Origin: Microbacterium arabinogalactanolyticum
GTDB lineage: Bacteria > Actinomycetota > Actinomycetes > Actinomycetales > Microbacteriaceae
Length of the DNA stretch: 64,000 nt
Direction of reading: 5' to 3'
Assembly: GCF_030268005.1 (NCBI RefSeq)
Contig: NZ_BRZC01000007.1
Span: 891,611-955,610, forward strand
A program made the position numbers and the translations under genes. The notes under the pieces were generated by a model. The model ran no database searches, was not told where the DNA came from, and saw nothing but the letters and a program-made list of their open reading frames with translations. Positions within the stretch are counted from its first letter, which is position 1. Each line of letters starts with the position of its first letter. Positions 7,556-17,074 of the stretch are shown here, piece after piece.

Positions 7556-10500
7556 CGTGGCACGTCCACTTCCTCCTGCTTGAGCTTGGGGCGGACCGTG
7601 ATGTTCAGCGTGGTCGTCGCGCCCAGGTAGGCGACGGTCAGCTTCTGCGCGTGATCCGGCTTGCTGCTGTCGAATCCGCTCACCATATCGGCAGTCACCT
7701 GATGCTGCGAGGTGCTGCCGTCGCTCCAGGCGACATCCAGGAGCATCCCGGTGGTGTCGAGCGCCTCTCCGCGCAGGTAACGCGTCTTGGGTGCAGCATC
7801 CGCCGACCAGCAGATCCCGGCGACGGTGGCGTCCTGCGTCTCCGCACTCACCGAGAAGGTGTTGGTCTTGCCGTAGTGGTACAGGTTGAAGAAGCCGTCG
7901 GCGCCGATGCGCAGGTTCGCCCTGGCGTCCCGCACGTTCCACACGGTCTTGCTGTCGACCCTCAGCACCACGCGGGTGCCGCCCTCCTCCGCCACGGCGC
8001 CGACCTCGATCTCGTGCGTGCTGCCGGGCGCGATCACCGTGTTGGGGATGACGTCGAGCATGGTCTGACCGGGGGTCCAGCTCTGGAACTCGAACGTGTC
8101 CTCCTTCACGATGAACAGGTAGCCGGTGTTGGAGTTCTGCCAGGCCGGGATCCCGGTCTGGTCCGAGCGCACCTGGAATCCGTACCAGCCGCCGTCGAAC
8201 TTGCCGAAGTCCGCGCGGAACTTCAGCAGCGTCGACCCGAAGCGCTCGGCCTTGTAGCCGTACACGCCCTGCGCGGCGAGCTTCACGCCGTCCGCGTCGA
8301 CGGTGATCCCGTCAGCGGTGCTCCAGTTCGCGGCATCCGTCAGCTGCCGGTCGAGCCGCACCGTCGGGTAGGCGGCGTCGGCCACGGTGACCTGCACGGA
8401 TGCGGTGAGCGACGGGTCCGAGACGGAGGTCGCGGTCACAGTGGTCGTGCCGCCCCCGACCGCCGCGATGCGGCCGTCGTCCCCGACCGTCGCGATCGCG
8501 GGGTCGGCACTGGACCAGCTCACGCGGGTGTCACTGGCGTCCTCGGGCGCGGCCGTGGCCTTGACCGTGTGCCGCTCGCCGACGTTCAGCGCCAGCTTCT
8601 CGACATCCAGACTGATGCCGGTGACCGGCACCCCCGAGAGCGAGAACCCGATGTTGTCGAAGTCGAGCGAGGCGTAGCCCTCGACGTAGAAGCCCACTCG
8701 GCCCGCAGCTCCGGGCGCCGGGTCCTTGCCCTCGAGCACGATCGCACCGTTCACGACGATCCGGATCGAGCCGTCCTGCACCGCGATGCGCACGTGCGAG
8801 GTCTTCCCGTTCGGGAGCGCCTGATCTGCCGGCAGCACCTTCTCGGCGACGGTCTTCCAGTTGCTGTCGAAGATGTCCCACGTCGGCCCCGCCGCCGCGT
8901 TGCGGTAGCGGATGTACCCGCCCCCGTTCTGATTGCGGTTGTAGATGACCAGACCCGAGGTGGCGATGTCGCCGGCGGGCGGGGTGACGTCGAAGTCCAG
9001 CACGAACTCGGTGAAGTCGCGCGGGAGCAGGGAGTTCGCACCCTTCACGATCCGGTACACCTTGTTGCCGGCGGAATCGACCTGGATGCTGCGGTTCGGG
9101 TCGGTCGGCCAGCCGTTCGCACCCGACTGGAAGTCGGTGAAGTGCAGCACGCCGTCGCCCTCGGAGACGACGACCTCGATGGTCGCCTGCTTCGCGGGGT
9201 CGGACTTCGCGGTCGCCGTGATGGTCGTCGTTCCCGGGCCCATGCCGAGCACCAGGCCCTTGGCGTCCACCGTGGCCACGGCCGTGTCGGCCGAGGCGTA
9301 GGTCACGGCGGAGTCGGCCGCGTTCCACGGCAGCGGCACGGCGCGCACCCGCGCCTGGTCGCCGGCGTCGATGCGCAGCTGGTCGCTGTCGAAGGCGATG
9401 GCCTTCAGCGCCACGGTGTCAGGGGACTGCGACTGCCCGATGTGCCCGGACACGCCGATCTTGTCGAACGCGATCGCCTCGAACCCGGGGACCTTCGAGA
9501 AGACCTCGGAGTCGGCCTTGAGTGCGTAGTTGCCCTTGGCTGCGTCCACGAAGCCCGGGTCGGCGGTGGCGACCAGGTTGGTGCCGTAGTTCAGCAGGTT
9601 CTTGCCGTCCTTCGCACCCTGGTCGTTCAGCCCGGCGATGGGCTTGCGGTTGGGGTTCCACACCACGTTCTTCGCGAAGGTGCTGTGGTTCGGGTAGTAG
9701 TGGTCGTCCTCGAAGAAGTGACTCAGCTCGGGGTACTTCTCCAGGTACGGGGTGCCGACGAAGTCGTTGTTGTCGGCGAACACCTGCTTCCAGGCCGGCA
9801 TGTAGTCACGGTCGACGACGTTGCCCTCCTGGTTCCCCATCCACTGCTCGTAGTTGTCGTAGGGCACGTAGGCGTCGATGAAGACGTTGTTGCTGGCGTT
9901 GATGTAGTCGGCCGATCCGCTCTTGATCGCGGAGTTGCCCATGTTCGCGAACACGTTCTTCTCGATGGTGAGGTCCCACGTGAAGTTGTCGGCGTAGATG
10001 CCCTCGACCCCTGCGATGCCCACGCCGATGTCATGGAAGTAGTTCTCGCGGAAGACGTGTCCGCGCTGCTGCGGGGTCTTGCCGGAGTTCATGTAGATCG
10101 CGCCGAGATCGTTGAACATCTTGCAGACGTCGTACACCTCGTTGCGCTCGAACAGGTGGTCGTTGCCGTAGACGATGATGCCCGGATGCGGGGCGTCGTG
10201 GATCTTGTTGTTCCTGGCGATGTTGCCGACCCCGTCGAACATCACGCCCGGGTTGTAGGCCTTGTGGTAGTACGCGAAGTCGGCGATCTCGGAGTTCTCG
10301 ACCCGGTTGCGGCCCGGCTCGAGCGTGGTCTTGTCGCCGCCCTGCAGCACCACGCCGATGCCGCCGACGTGGGTGATCCGGGAGTCGGTGACGGCGTGGT
10401 CGCGGCCGCCGCGGTTCACGGGGATGCCGTCGTAGGTGTAGCGGCCGGGAGAGTTGATCAGCACGCCGCCGTCGGTGAAGTTGCGGATGTCGGCGTGCGA

Positions 10501-11610
10501 CACCGTCACGTGCGAGCCGCCGAGGATGACGGCCGCCGTGGCGCGCCCGTACTCCATCACGATGTCGTCGAAGGTGACATACGAGGTGTCGTCGGTGCGC
10601 AGCATCGGCTCGCTGAGCGTGGTCACCGTCACGGCGCCCTCACCCGAGGTGAACGCCGCGTTGGGCATGAGGTACAGCTTTCCGGCGTCCCGGTCGATGT
10701 AGTACTCGCCCGGGGCGTCGAGCTCCTCCAGCAGGTTCTGCGCGAAGTGGAAGTCGGGGAACCAGCTCTTCATGATCCCGGACATCTCGCCGTAGCGCAG
10801 CGTGATGGTCTTGGCGGTCGTGTCGATCTTCTCGATCTTGTTGTACGACCACTCCCAGCTGTAGCCGAAGATGCCGTCCAGCCAGACGTCCTTCGCCTGG
10901 GTCCAGTACTTCGGGCGGTCGTAGCCGTAGGTGAACGTGCCGCCGCGGTCCTGCAGGTCGGCATCCTTGCGGGTGGGACCGGGATCGATGATGTCACCCA
11001 TCTGCACGGTGGGGGTCGCGGCGTCGGCGTTGGGCCAGCGCGCGAGCGTCATGCCCTGACCTGCGATGTAGAGCTCCATCGGCGGCGTGGTGCTGACGTC
11101 GTTGGCCTTCCAGTAGCCGTGCCGGCTGAGCTGGCCGTAGTCGTTCAGGCCGAGCGCCTTCAGATCGACCTCGAGAACCTTGTCACGTGCGGCGACGTCG
11201 ACGATGCGGCCGGTGACCGCGCTGTCGGTCACCTTCGCGAAGTCCTCGCGCGGCAGCTCGCGGCCGCCCGTCAGGGTCGCCTGCTCGCCCGGGTAGGAGC
11301 GGTAGACGATCGGATGCTCGGCCGTGCCGGAGTCCTCCTTGCCGAGCGCGAACGAGGCGCTGCGGTCGTACTGCCCTTCGCGCAGGAACACGGTCATGCC
11401 CTCGGGCAGGCCCGCGCCCGCCTTGAGCTGGCGGATGCGATCGCGCGCGCCTTCGAGCGTGGCGAGCGGCGCGTCGATGGTTCCCGCGGCGGCATCATCA
11501 CCCCCTGGCGCCACGTAGAGGGCGGGTCCGTCGGCGGCGGATGCCGGGGTGGCGGTCAGCGCCGTCCCGATCACCGCCGCTATGGCGAATGCTGCCAGTG
11601 CACGCTTCAT
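7546..11610 (-). CDS. secreted right-handed parallel beta-helix protein with Ig-like domains
   Basis: A 1354-residue extracellular protein. It has a Sec signal peptide (MKRALAAFAIAAVIGTALTA, cleavage near residue 26 after ASA), then a segment typical of secreted polysaccharide-acting beta-helix proteins (LYVAPGGDDAAAG). A parallel beta-helix covers about residues 330-640, with repeated short strands such as VTVSHADIRNFTDGG. A Big_2-type Ig-like domain follows at about 730-815, a LamG/jelly-roll-like domain at 818-965, a second Big_2 at 990-1077, another jelly-roll-like domain at 1080-1255 and a C-terminal Ig-like domain at 1263-1347. There is no LPxTG anchor. A GGAG ribosome site lies 5 bases before the ATG. 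Likely a polysaccharide lyase or hydrolase; the exact substrate cannot be read. Confidence 0.9.
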   Translation of the reverse strand: MKRALAAFAIAAVIGTALTATPASAADGPALYVAPGGDDAAAGTIDAPLATLEGARDRIRQLKAGAGLPEGMTVFLREGQYDRSASFALGKEDSGTAEHPIVYRSYPGEQATLTGGRELPREDFAKVTDSAVTGRIVDVAARDKVLEVDLKALGLNDYGQLSRHGYWKANDVSTTPPMELYIAGQGMTLARWPNADAATPTVQMGDIIDPGPTRKDADLQDRGGTFTYGYDRPKYWTQAKDVWLDGIFGYSWEWSYNKIEKIDTTAKTITLRYGEMSGIMKSWFPDFHFAQNLLEELDAPGEYYIDRDAGKLYLMPNAAFTSGEGAVTVTTLSEPMLRTDDTSYVTFDDIVMEYGRATAAVILGGSHVTVSHADIRNFTDGGVLINSPGRYTYDGIPVNRGGRDHAVTDSRITHVGGIGVVLQGGDKTTLEPGRNRVENSEIADFAYYHKAYNPGVMFDGVGNIARNNKIHDAPHPGIIVYGNDHLFERNEVYDVCKMFNDLGAIYMNSGKTPQQRGHVFRENYFHDIGVGIAGVEGIYADNFTWDLTIEKNVFANMGNSAIKSGSADYINASNNVFIDAYVPYDNYEQWMGNQEGNVVDRDYMPAWKQVFADNNDFVGTPYLEKYPELSHFFEDDHYYPNHSTFAKNVVWNPNRKPIAGLNDQGAKDGKNLLNYGTNLVATADPGFVDAAKGNYALKADSEVFSKVPGFEAIAFDKIGVSGHIGQSQSPDTVALKAIAFDSDQLRIDAGDQARVRAVPLPWNAADSAVTYASADTAVATVDAKGLVLGMGPGTTTITATAKSDPAKQATIEVVVSEGDGVLHFTDFQSGANGWPTDPNRSIQVDSAGNKVYRIVKGANSLLPRDFTEFVLDFDVTPPAGDIATSGLVIYNRNQNGGGYIRYRNAAAGPTWDIFDSNWKTVAEKVLPADQALPNGKTSHVRIAVQDGSIRIVVNGAIVLEGKDPAPGAAGRVGFYVEGYASLDFDNIGFSLSGVPVTGISLDVEKLALNVGERHTVKATAAPEDASDTRVSWSSADPAIATVGDDGRIAAVGGGTTTVTATSVSDPSLTASVQVTVADAAYPTVRLDRQLTDAANWSTADGITVDADGVKLAAQGVYGYKAERFGSTLLKFRADFGKFDGGWYGFQVRSDQTGIPAWQNSNTGYLFIVKEDTFEFQSWTPGQTMLDVIPNTVIAPGSTHEIEVGAVAEEGGTRVVLRVDSKTVWNVRDARANLRIGADGFFNLYHYGKTNTFSVSAETQDATVAGICWSADAAPKTRYLRGEALDTTGMLLDVAWSDGSTSQHQVTADMVSGFDSSKPDHAQKLTVAYLGATTTLNITVRPKLKQEEVDVPRCG

Positions 11611-11940
11611 CGCGTCTCCGTCTGCTCGTGGTGAGAGTTGCTCTTCATGAGGGTTGCGTCGAGGGGACTGCGCCTCGGGGCCGGCCGGCGACCCGCCCGA
11701 TCGCTGGGGCGATCGATCGAGAGCCTAGCTAATCGATAATCGCTAATCAAGCATCGATCCGGAGCAGGATCACGTCTTTGAAGCGTCGACACAATTCCTA
11801 ACGTCTTTTCACATGTTCTCTCGTTACTTGATCGTGACGACGCGAGGTTGACGAAACGGTCGATCACCGGAAACACTGGAAACTCCGCCGCACAACACCC
11901 GGATGTCGCGGAGAGCCCGAAGGTCAAGGATGCCCCACTC
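11611..11940. promoter_or_regulatory. divergent intergenic region between beta-helix operon and second ABC operon
   Basis: A 330-base non-coding stretch separating two divergent operons. It is visibly A+T richer than its surroundings from about 11720 to 11850. It holds the operator-like motif at 11730-11746 and presumably promoters for both directions. I could not assign -35/-10 boxes confidently. A TTG-initiated upstream extension of the plus-strand permease exists in frame but reads as non-coding. Confidence 0.6.
11730..11746. promoter_or_regulatory. candidate operator of the GntR/FCD regulator (copy 2)
   Basis: TAATCGATAATCGCTAA shares 14 of 17 bases with 6950-6966 and is nearly symmetrical around one central base (TNANCGAT-N-ATCGNTNA). 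It sits 120 bases upstream of the beta-helix gene and about 195 bases upstream of the divergent permease gene, so one site could control both operons. Confidence 0.55.
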
Positions 11941-12861
11941 ATGACAGAACTTCTCAATAGTTCACAGCCAGTAGCAGGACGGCGCCCCCGGCGGATGTCG
12001 AACGGCATGTTCGCTCTGCTGCTGACGGCACCCGGTCTGGCCCTGCTGGCCGCGGTGGTCGTCTACCCGCTGATCACCGCGCTCGTCACTGCGTTCTTCA
12101 AGCAGAGCCTGGTCGTGCCCGGCCGCGAGTTCGTCGGGCTGCAGAACATCATCGACGTGCTCACCGGCGACTTCCCCCGACTGCTCGTCCAGACGATCGT
12201 CTTCACTCTCGGCACCACCATCGCGCCGTTCGTGATCGGCTTCGGTCTGGCGCTCGCGCTGAACTCCCGCATCCGGGGCGCGAAGGTGCTGCGCGGCATC
12301 ATGCTCATCCCCTGGCTGATCCCCGGGGTCGTCGTGTCGTTCCTGTGGATGTGGATCTTCAACGCCAACTACGGCGTGATGAACGCCCTGCTGCAGTCCA
12401 TCGGCCTCATCGACGACCCGCAGGCCTGGCTGGCGCACCCGGCCACCGCCATGATCGCCGTGATCGTCGCCAAGACCTGGCAGTCGTTCCCCTGGATGAT
12501 GGTCATGCTGCTGGCCGGTCTGCAGACCGTTCCGCCCGAGCTGCACGAGGCCGCCGAGATCGACGGTGCCGGCACGGTCCGCCGCTTCTTCTCGATCACC
12601 GTGCCGCAATTGAGCGGCATCATCGGCCTGGTGCTGCTGCTCGAGTTCATCTGGAACTTCCAGCACTTCGACATCATCTACGTGCTCACCGGCGGAGGAC
12701 CCGCCGGCTCCACCCAGACCTTCGCCACCGCCGTGTACGAGACCGCGTTCACCGGCTTCGACCTCGGCCACGCCGGCGCCCTCGGGCTGCTCTGGATGGT
12801 GCTGCTGATGGGTCTCGTCGTCGTCTACGTCCGATTCTCGGAGAAGGGAGAGAAGCGATGA
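11941..12861 (+). CDS. sugar ABC transporter permease (MalF-type)
   Basis: A 306-residue permease with six hydrophobic helices after a short basic N-terminus. The EAA loop (ELHEAAEIDGAGTVRRFF) lies near residue 200, and the post-EAA GGGPAGSTQTF motif is typical of sugar permeases of this class. I start at the ATG giving MTELLNSSQP. The frame is open from a TTG at 11848, but the added residues do not resemble a permease N-terminus. Its stop overlaps the ATG of the next permease. First gene of an operon that continues with a second permease, a binding protein and secreted/oxidative enzymes for the imported sugar. Confidence 0.92.
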   Translation: MTELLNSSQPVAGRRPRRMSNGMFALLLTAPGLALLAAVVVYPLITALVTAFFKQSLVVPGREFVGLQNIIDVLTGDFPRLLVQTIVFTLGTTIAPFVIGFGLALALNSRIRGAKVLRGIMLIPWLIPGVVVSFLWMWIFNANYGVMNALLQSIGLIDDPQAWLAHPATAMIAVIVAKTWQSFPWMMVMLLAGLQTVPPELHEAAEIDGAGTVRRFFSITVPQLSGIIGLVLLLEFIWNFQHFDIIYVLTGGGPAGSTQTFATAVYETAFTGFDLGHAGALGLLWMVLLMGLVVVYVRFSEKGEKR

Positions 12862-13766
12862 CCGCGCTGCTCACCGAGACGCCCGCTGTGGCATCCGACC
12901 GTCCCGCGCCGCAGCAGCTGCGCAAGCCGAAGATGCGCGCCGACCGACGCGCCGTCACGATCAGCGCCTGGGTGGCCGTCGTCGTCTTCGGCGGCTTCGC
13001 ACTGCTGCCCGTGTACTGGCTGCTGGCGACCTCGCTCACCCCGCGCACCGAGGTGTTCTCGTACCCGCCGCGCCTGTTCCCGAAGCAGATCACGTTCGAC
13101 GCGTACCTGGCGCTGCTCGACAACCCCGCGCTGTTCGGGTATCTGCGCAACAGCATCATCGTGTCGGTGATCACGGCCGTGCTCTCGGTGATCGTCTCCG
13201 CGTACATGGGCTACGCGTTCTCGAAGTTCCGCTACCGCGGGCGCCGCAGCCTGATGTACTTCGTGCTGGCCTCGCAGATGTTCCCGCAGGCCCTGCTGCT
13301 GATCACCCTGTACACCGTGTTCTCCGCCTACGGCCTGCTGAACACCTATGCCGCACTGGTGCTCTCGTTCACCACCTTCACGCTGCCGCTGTGCGTGTGG
13401 ATGCTGAAGGGCTTCTTCGACACGATCCCCGATGACCTGATCGAGGCCGCCCTCGTCGACGGCGCCTCGCGGATGCGCATCATCCACTCCGTGGTGCTGC
13501 CCCTCGCCGCGCCCGGTCTGGTCGCCGCCGGCCTGTTCGCCTTCGTGCGCGGCTGGAACGACTTCATCTTCGCGCTGACCCTCGCCGGCCCCGACAAGCA
13601 GACCCTGCCCCCGGGCCTGGTGAACACGTTCATCGGCGAGGCCTCCACCGCCTGGCCCGAGCTGATGGCCGCCTCGCTCGTGGTCTCCCTGCCGGTGGCC
13701 ATCGCGTTCATCGCCCTGCAGCGCTTCCTCGTCGGCGGCATGACCGCCGGCGCGGTCAAGGGCTGA
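12858..13766 (+). CDS. sugar ABC transporter permease (MalG-type)
   Basis: Partner permease, 302 residues, six helices, EAA loop DLIEAALVDGASRMRIIH near residue 195 and the family-typical C-terminus GGMTAGAVKG. The ATG overlaps the preceding stop (ATGA), which implies translational coupling and 1:1 stoichiometry. The proline- and glutamine-containing first 35 residues are cytoplasmic. No ATPase gene is present in the operon. Confidence 0.92.
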   Translation: MTALLTETPAVASDRPAPQQLRKPKMRADRRAVTISAWVAVVVFGGFALLPVYWLLATSLTPRTEVFSYPPRLFPKQITFDAYLALLDNPALFGYLRNSIIVSVITAVLSVIVSAYMGYAFSKFRYRGRRSLMYFVLASQMFPQALLLITLYTVFSAYGLLNTYAALVLSFTTFTLPLCVWMLKGFFDTIPDDLIEAALVDGASRMRIIHSVVLPLAAPGLVAAGLFAFVRGWNDFIFALTLAGPDKQTLPPGLVNTFIGEASTAWPELMAASLVVSLPVAIAFIALQRFLVGGMTAGAVKG

Positions 13767-13828
13767 CCCCGCCCGCTCCTTTCCCGACACACCCACGCAG
13801 AACCCCCTCGAAGAAGAGAGAGAACACC

Positions 13829-15157
13829 ATGTCTCAGAACACCCCCTCCGTCTCGCGCCGCCAGCTCCTGCAGTTCGCAGGCCTGGGAGCCGCAGGACTG
13901 ATGCTGGCCGGCTGCATGCCCAGCGGCGGCACCTCCGGCGGAGGCGCCCCCGCCGCGGGTGACGCGTTCGCCCCCGGCAGGTTCAAGGCCGCCGACTTCA
14001 AATTCTCCAGCTGGTCGCTGACCGAGGAGGCCGCGGCCCCGGCGATCAAGGCGCTCCTGGAGGGCTACGAGAAGAAGAGCAAGGTCGACATCACCGAGGT
14101 CTCGTTCCCCTACAACGAGTACTTCAAGCAGCTCATGCTGCAGGTGCGCGGCGGCCAGTTCTCCGGCGCCGCCCACGTCGACGTCGCCTGGCTCGCCTCG
14201 CTGGCAGCCCTGGGCAAGCTGCAGGACGTCTCGGCCTTCACCAAGGGCCGCGGCTACACGGCATCCGCGCTGGAGGCCGCGCAGTTCGACGGCAAGCAGT
14301 ACGGCTTCCCGTGGACGATCGGCGCGATCGGCCTGCTCACCAACTCCGAACTGATCCAGAAGGCGGGCATCGACGAGTTCCCCGTCACGGTCGACGAGTA
14401 CGAGGGCGCACTGAAGAAGCTCAAGGGCCTCGGCAACGGGCTCATACCCTACGCCGCGTCGACCAAGGCCGCGCAGCTGAAGGACATCCTCATCTGGATG
14501 CAGACCTTCGGCAGCGACCTGGTCAAGGACGGCAAGGTCACCATCGGCGACGACGCCAGCATCGAGGCCGTCACCTGGTACAAGTCCCTGTACGACCAGG
14601 GCCTGATCGCCGCTGATGTCGACCGCTTCGACGCCCGCTCGCTGTTCTCGCAGGGACGCACGGCGATCTACGACGACGCCCCGGTCGGCCGCAACTCGGT
14701 GATCAAGGACTCGCCGGACGCCCAGCTCGGCGAGAAGATCGTGTCGGAGTCGCGCCCGGTGCTGAAGAAGGGCGACACCCCGCGAGCCCTCGTCTGGGGT
14801 GGCGCGATCGTGGTGGTCGGCGGTGCGAGCGACGACGCCACGGGCACCGCCGCGGAGTTCGGGCAGTGGGCCACCAGCGATCTGGATGCCGTGCTCGCCG
14901 ACTACAAGGTGCGCGCGCTGCCGCCCGTGACCGAGGAGGCGCAGGCCTCCGACGAGGTCGCCTCGGACGCCTTCGGCTCGCGCTTCGCGGAGAAGATCAC
15001 CGCCACCGCCACCGTGAACCCGTTCTGGCAGTTCCCGCAGTACGCGCAGGTCGAGACCGTGGTCGCCGAGCGCGTGCAGGCGGTGCTGGTCGGCCAGCAG
15101 AGCCCGAAGGACGCCATGGCCCAGGCGGGCGAGGCCGCGCAGAAGCTGATCGGCTGA
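13829..15157 (+). CDS. sugar ABC transporter substrate-binding lipoprotein (Tat-type signal)
   Basis: A 442-residue family-1 extracellular solute-binding protein. The N-terminus carries a twin-arginine motif (SRRQLLQFAGLG, Arg10-Arg11) and a lipobox ending at Cys29 (MLAGC), so it is probably exported folded by Tat and anchored as a lipoprotein. A strong AAGAAGAGAGAG purine tract precedes the ATG. It follows the two permeases by 62 bases and supplies the ligand for that importer. The mature domain contains the usual hinge segments (KQYGFPWTIGAIG). Ligand unknown; the adjacent secreted beta-propeller suggests an oligosaccharide or uronide. Confidence 0.92.
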   Translation: MSQNTPSVSRRQLLQFAGLGAAGLMLAGCMPSGGTSGGGAPAAGDAFAPGRFKAADFKFSSWSLTEEAAAPAIKALLEGYEKKSKVDITEVSFPYNEYFKQLMLQVRGGQFSGAAHVDVAWLASLAALGKLQDVSAFTKGRGYTASALEAAQFDGKQYGFPWTIGAIGLLTNSELIQKAGIDEFPVTVDEYEGALKKLKGLGNGLIPYAASTKAAQLKDILIWMQTFGSDLVKDGKVTIGDDASIEAVTWYKSLYDQGLIAADVDRFDARSLFSQGRTAIYDDAPVGRNSVIKDSPDAQLGEKIVSESRPVLKKGDTPRALVWGGAIVVVGGASDDATGTAAEFGQWATSDLDAVLADYKVRALPPVTEEAQASDEVASDAFGSRFAEKITATATVNPFWQFPQYAQVETVVAERVQAVLVGQQSPKDAMAQAGEAAQKLIG

Positions 15158-16983
15158 TGGGCATTCCGGTCACGCGCCGCGCAGTGGCAGGGGTGACGGC
15201 GGGTGTCGCCGTCGCCCTGGCCACCGCGCTGGCGCCTGCGGCGAGCGCGGGCGTGCACCCGAGCACGGTCGAGACCGTGCCGGTGACCGTCGACGGGTCC
15301 AACCAGTCCGGCTGGTGGAACCCGCTGGCCGTCGTCGACGGCGTCACGTACTTCGCCTACAACGTGCCCGCGGGCACGAACCGCCACGAGGTGCACCTCG
15401 CCTCGCGCACCGCGTCGGGCGAGTGGACCTCCGGATGCCTGCGGCTGGCCACCGGCGCGTGCGCGAACTACCTGAACGACAACGGGCACAATCAGCCCTC
15501 GGTCGCGGTGGACGGCGCGGGCGAGATCCACGTGTTCGCCTCCATGCACCACGAGGACTGGAACTACTTCCGCTCCACCGTGCCCGGCGACGTCACCTCG
15601 CTGGTCGAGGTGAGCGAGGAGATGCCCGACCAGGGCTCGACGATCTCGTACCCGATCACCGCGGTCGGCCCGGACGGCGACGTCTGGCTGATGGTGCGCA
15701 CCGGGCCCGACGCCCAGGCGCGCCGCGATGGCGTGCTCTACCGCTACGACCTGGACACGCGCACCTGGGCGCGCGAGACCGTGGTCGCCTCGGCGACGAG
15801 CTACTCGGTGTACCCCGACGACGTGACCGTCGACGGGAACGGACAGGTGCACCTGCTCTGGGAGTGGCACGCCTGGGCCGCCGGCCCTTTCCGTCACCTG
15901 GGCTCGTACGCCGTGTGGAACCCCGTCGCGAAGACGTTCAGCGATGTCGCCGGCGGGGCGCTCCCCACGCCGATCCGGCCGACCACCCCCGGCCCGGTGG
16001 TCTTCCAGCCGTTCACCGACGGCGAGACCATGACCGACACCACCCCCGCCGTGCAGACCGCCAAGATGGCGATCCAGGACGGCGTGCTGCGGGGTGTGAC
16101 GTACCGCTACGCCTCGGGCGACTCGCCCCTGTTCGACCTGGAGTGGGCGACCTGGAACGGCACCGACTGGAGCCGCGAGACGCTCATCGACCCGCCGTCC
16201 CTCGGATCCGGAGTCGACACCGTGGCCACGATGGATGCCACCTCGTACGGTTCGAAGACCCGCGTGTACGGCGTCGTGACGCTGCAGACCTGCAACGTCA
16301 CGCGCAGCCAGGTCGTCATGTTCGAGCGCGCCGACGGTCGCCCGGACTGGGCGATCGAGGCCGTCGGAGACCCGATGGTCGGCCAGCAGCGGCTGCGCGC
16401 CGCGACCCGCGACGACGGGACCGATGTGCTGTACCTCAGCGCCCCGGCCACGCCTGGTGGCGGCACGCTGCGCTACGCCGAGGTGCCTCGCTCGGGCCAG
16501 AAGCGCGCAGGCGGCTCGCTCGCGGGCATCCTCACGGGCCTTCGCGGCGACGCCGGCGGCGCGAACCTCGCGCGCACCGGCACGGCCAGCGCCTCGTCGC
16601 AGCTGCGCACCGACACCGGTCCCGAACGGGCGATCGACGGCAGCTGCGCGGATGCCAGCCGCTGGGTCTCCTCGTCGACGGACGCGCAGCCGTGGTTCAT
16701 GGTCGAGTGGCCGCAGGCCGCCCCGCTGGATGTCGTGCGCGTGCGCAGCGGCTATTCCGCCGGGGTCCCCTCGGACTCCGTGCTGCGCGACTTCACCGTG
16801 CAGCTGCGCACCGCCGAGGGCTGGACGCCCATCGCGAGCGTCGCGGGCAACGTCAGCGGCGAGGTCGTCGTCGACGCGAAGGACCTCACCGCCGATGCCG
16901 TGCGGCTCCTGATCACCGATCCGTCCGCCTCCGCCACGGACGTGGCGCGCGTGTACGAGGTCGAGGCGATCGCCGCCGGCTGA
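15157..16983 (+). CDS. secreted BNR-repeat beta-propeller with C-terminal discoidin-like domain
   Basis: A 608-residue exported protein. The signal peptide is MGIPVTRRAVAGVTAGVAVA with cleavage near ASAG at residue 30. A BNR_4-type seven-bladed propeller region covers about residues 35-450 (HNQPSVAVDGAGEIHVFASM is a typical blade). A galactose-binding/F5-8C-like module covers about 465-608 (GANLARTGTASASSQ). Proteins of this fold in glycan loci include polysaccharide lyases and other polysaccharide-acting enzymes. Its ATG overlaps the binding-protein stop (TGATG), and a strong hairpin follows at 16990-17017, so expression of later genes may be reduced. The enzyme class cannot be settled from sequence alone. 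Confidence 0.85.
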   Translation: MGIPVTRRAVAGVTAGVAVALATALAPAASAGVHPSTVETVPVTVDGSNQSGWWNPLAVVDGVTYFAYNVPAGTNRHEVHLASRTASGEWTSGCLRLATGACANYLNDNGHNQPSVAVDGAGEIHVFASMHHEDWNYFRSTVPGDVTSLVEVSEEMPDQGSTISYPITAVGPDGDVWLMVRTGPDAQARRDGVLYRYDLDTRTWARETVVASATSYSVYPDDVTVDGNGQVHLLWEWHAWAAGPFRHLGSYAVWNPVAKTFSDVAGGALPTPIRPTTPGPVVFQPFTDGETMTDTTPAVQTAKMAIQDGVLRGVTYRYASGDSPLFDLEWATWNGTDWSRETLIDPPSLGSGVDTVATMDATSYGSKTRVYGVVTLQTCNVTRSQVVMFERADGRPDWAIEAVGDPMVGQQRLRAATRDDGTDVLYLSAPATPGGGTLRYAEVPRSGQKRAGGSLAGILTGLRGDAGGANLARTGTASASSQLRTDTGPERAIDGSCADASRWVSSSTDAQPWFMVEWPQAAPLDVVRVRSGYSAGVPSDSVLRDFTVQLRTAEGWTPIASVAGNVSGEVVVDAKDLTADAVRLLITDPSASATDVARVYEVEAIAAG

Positions 16984-16989
16984 TCGCCA

Positions 16990-17017
16990 GGGGCGGATGC
17001 CGCACGGCATCCGCCCC
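16990..17017 (+). terminator. GC-rich hairpin after the propeller gene
   Basis: A perfect inverted repeat GGGGCGGATGC / GCATCCGCCCC with a 6-base apical part, starting 7 bases after the stop. It is followed by a pyrimidine-rich but T-poor stretch, so it may be a partial terminator or an mRNA-stabilising hairpin. The stem is built from the GGATGCC/GGCATCC word that is abundant across the window. Confidence 0.6.
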
Positions 17018-17074
17018 TCCCTCCCCCCTTCCATCCCTTCCGACCCTCATCTGAAATCCCAGGAGTTCCCCGCC

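Noticed and set aside
7651..11634. Very long open frame opposite the beta-helix gene
   Set aside because: Its translation is Arg/His/Val-rich low-quality sequence without domains, and it is the antisense shadow of a strongly supported secreted protein in high-GC DNA.
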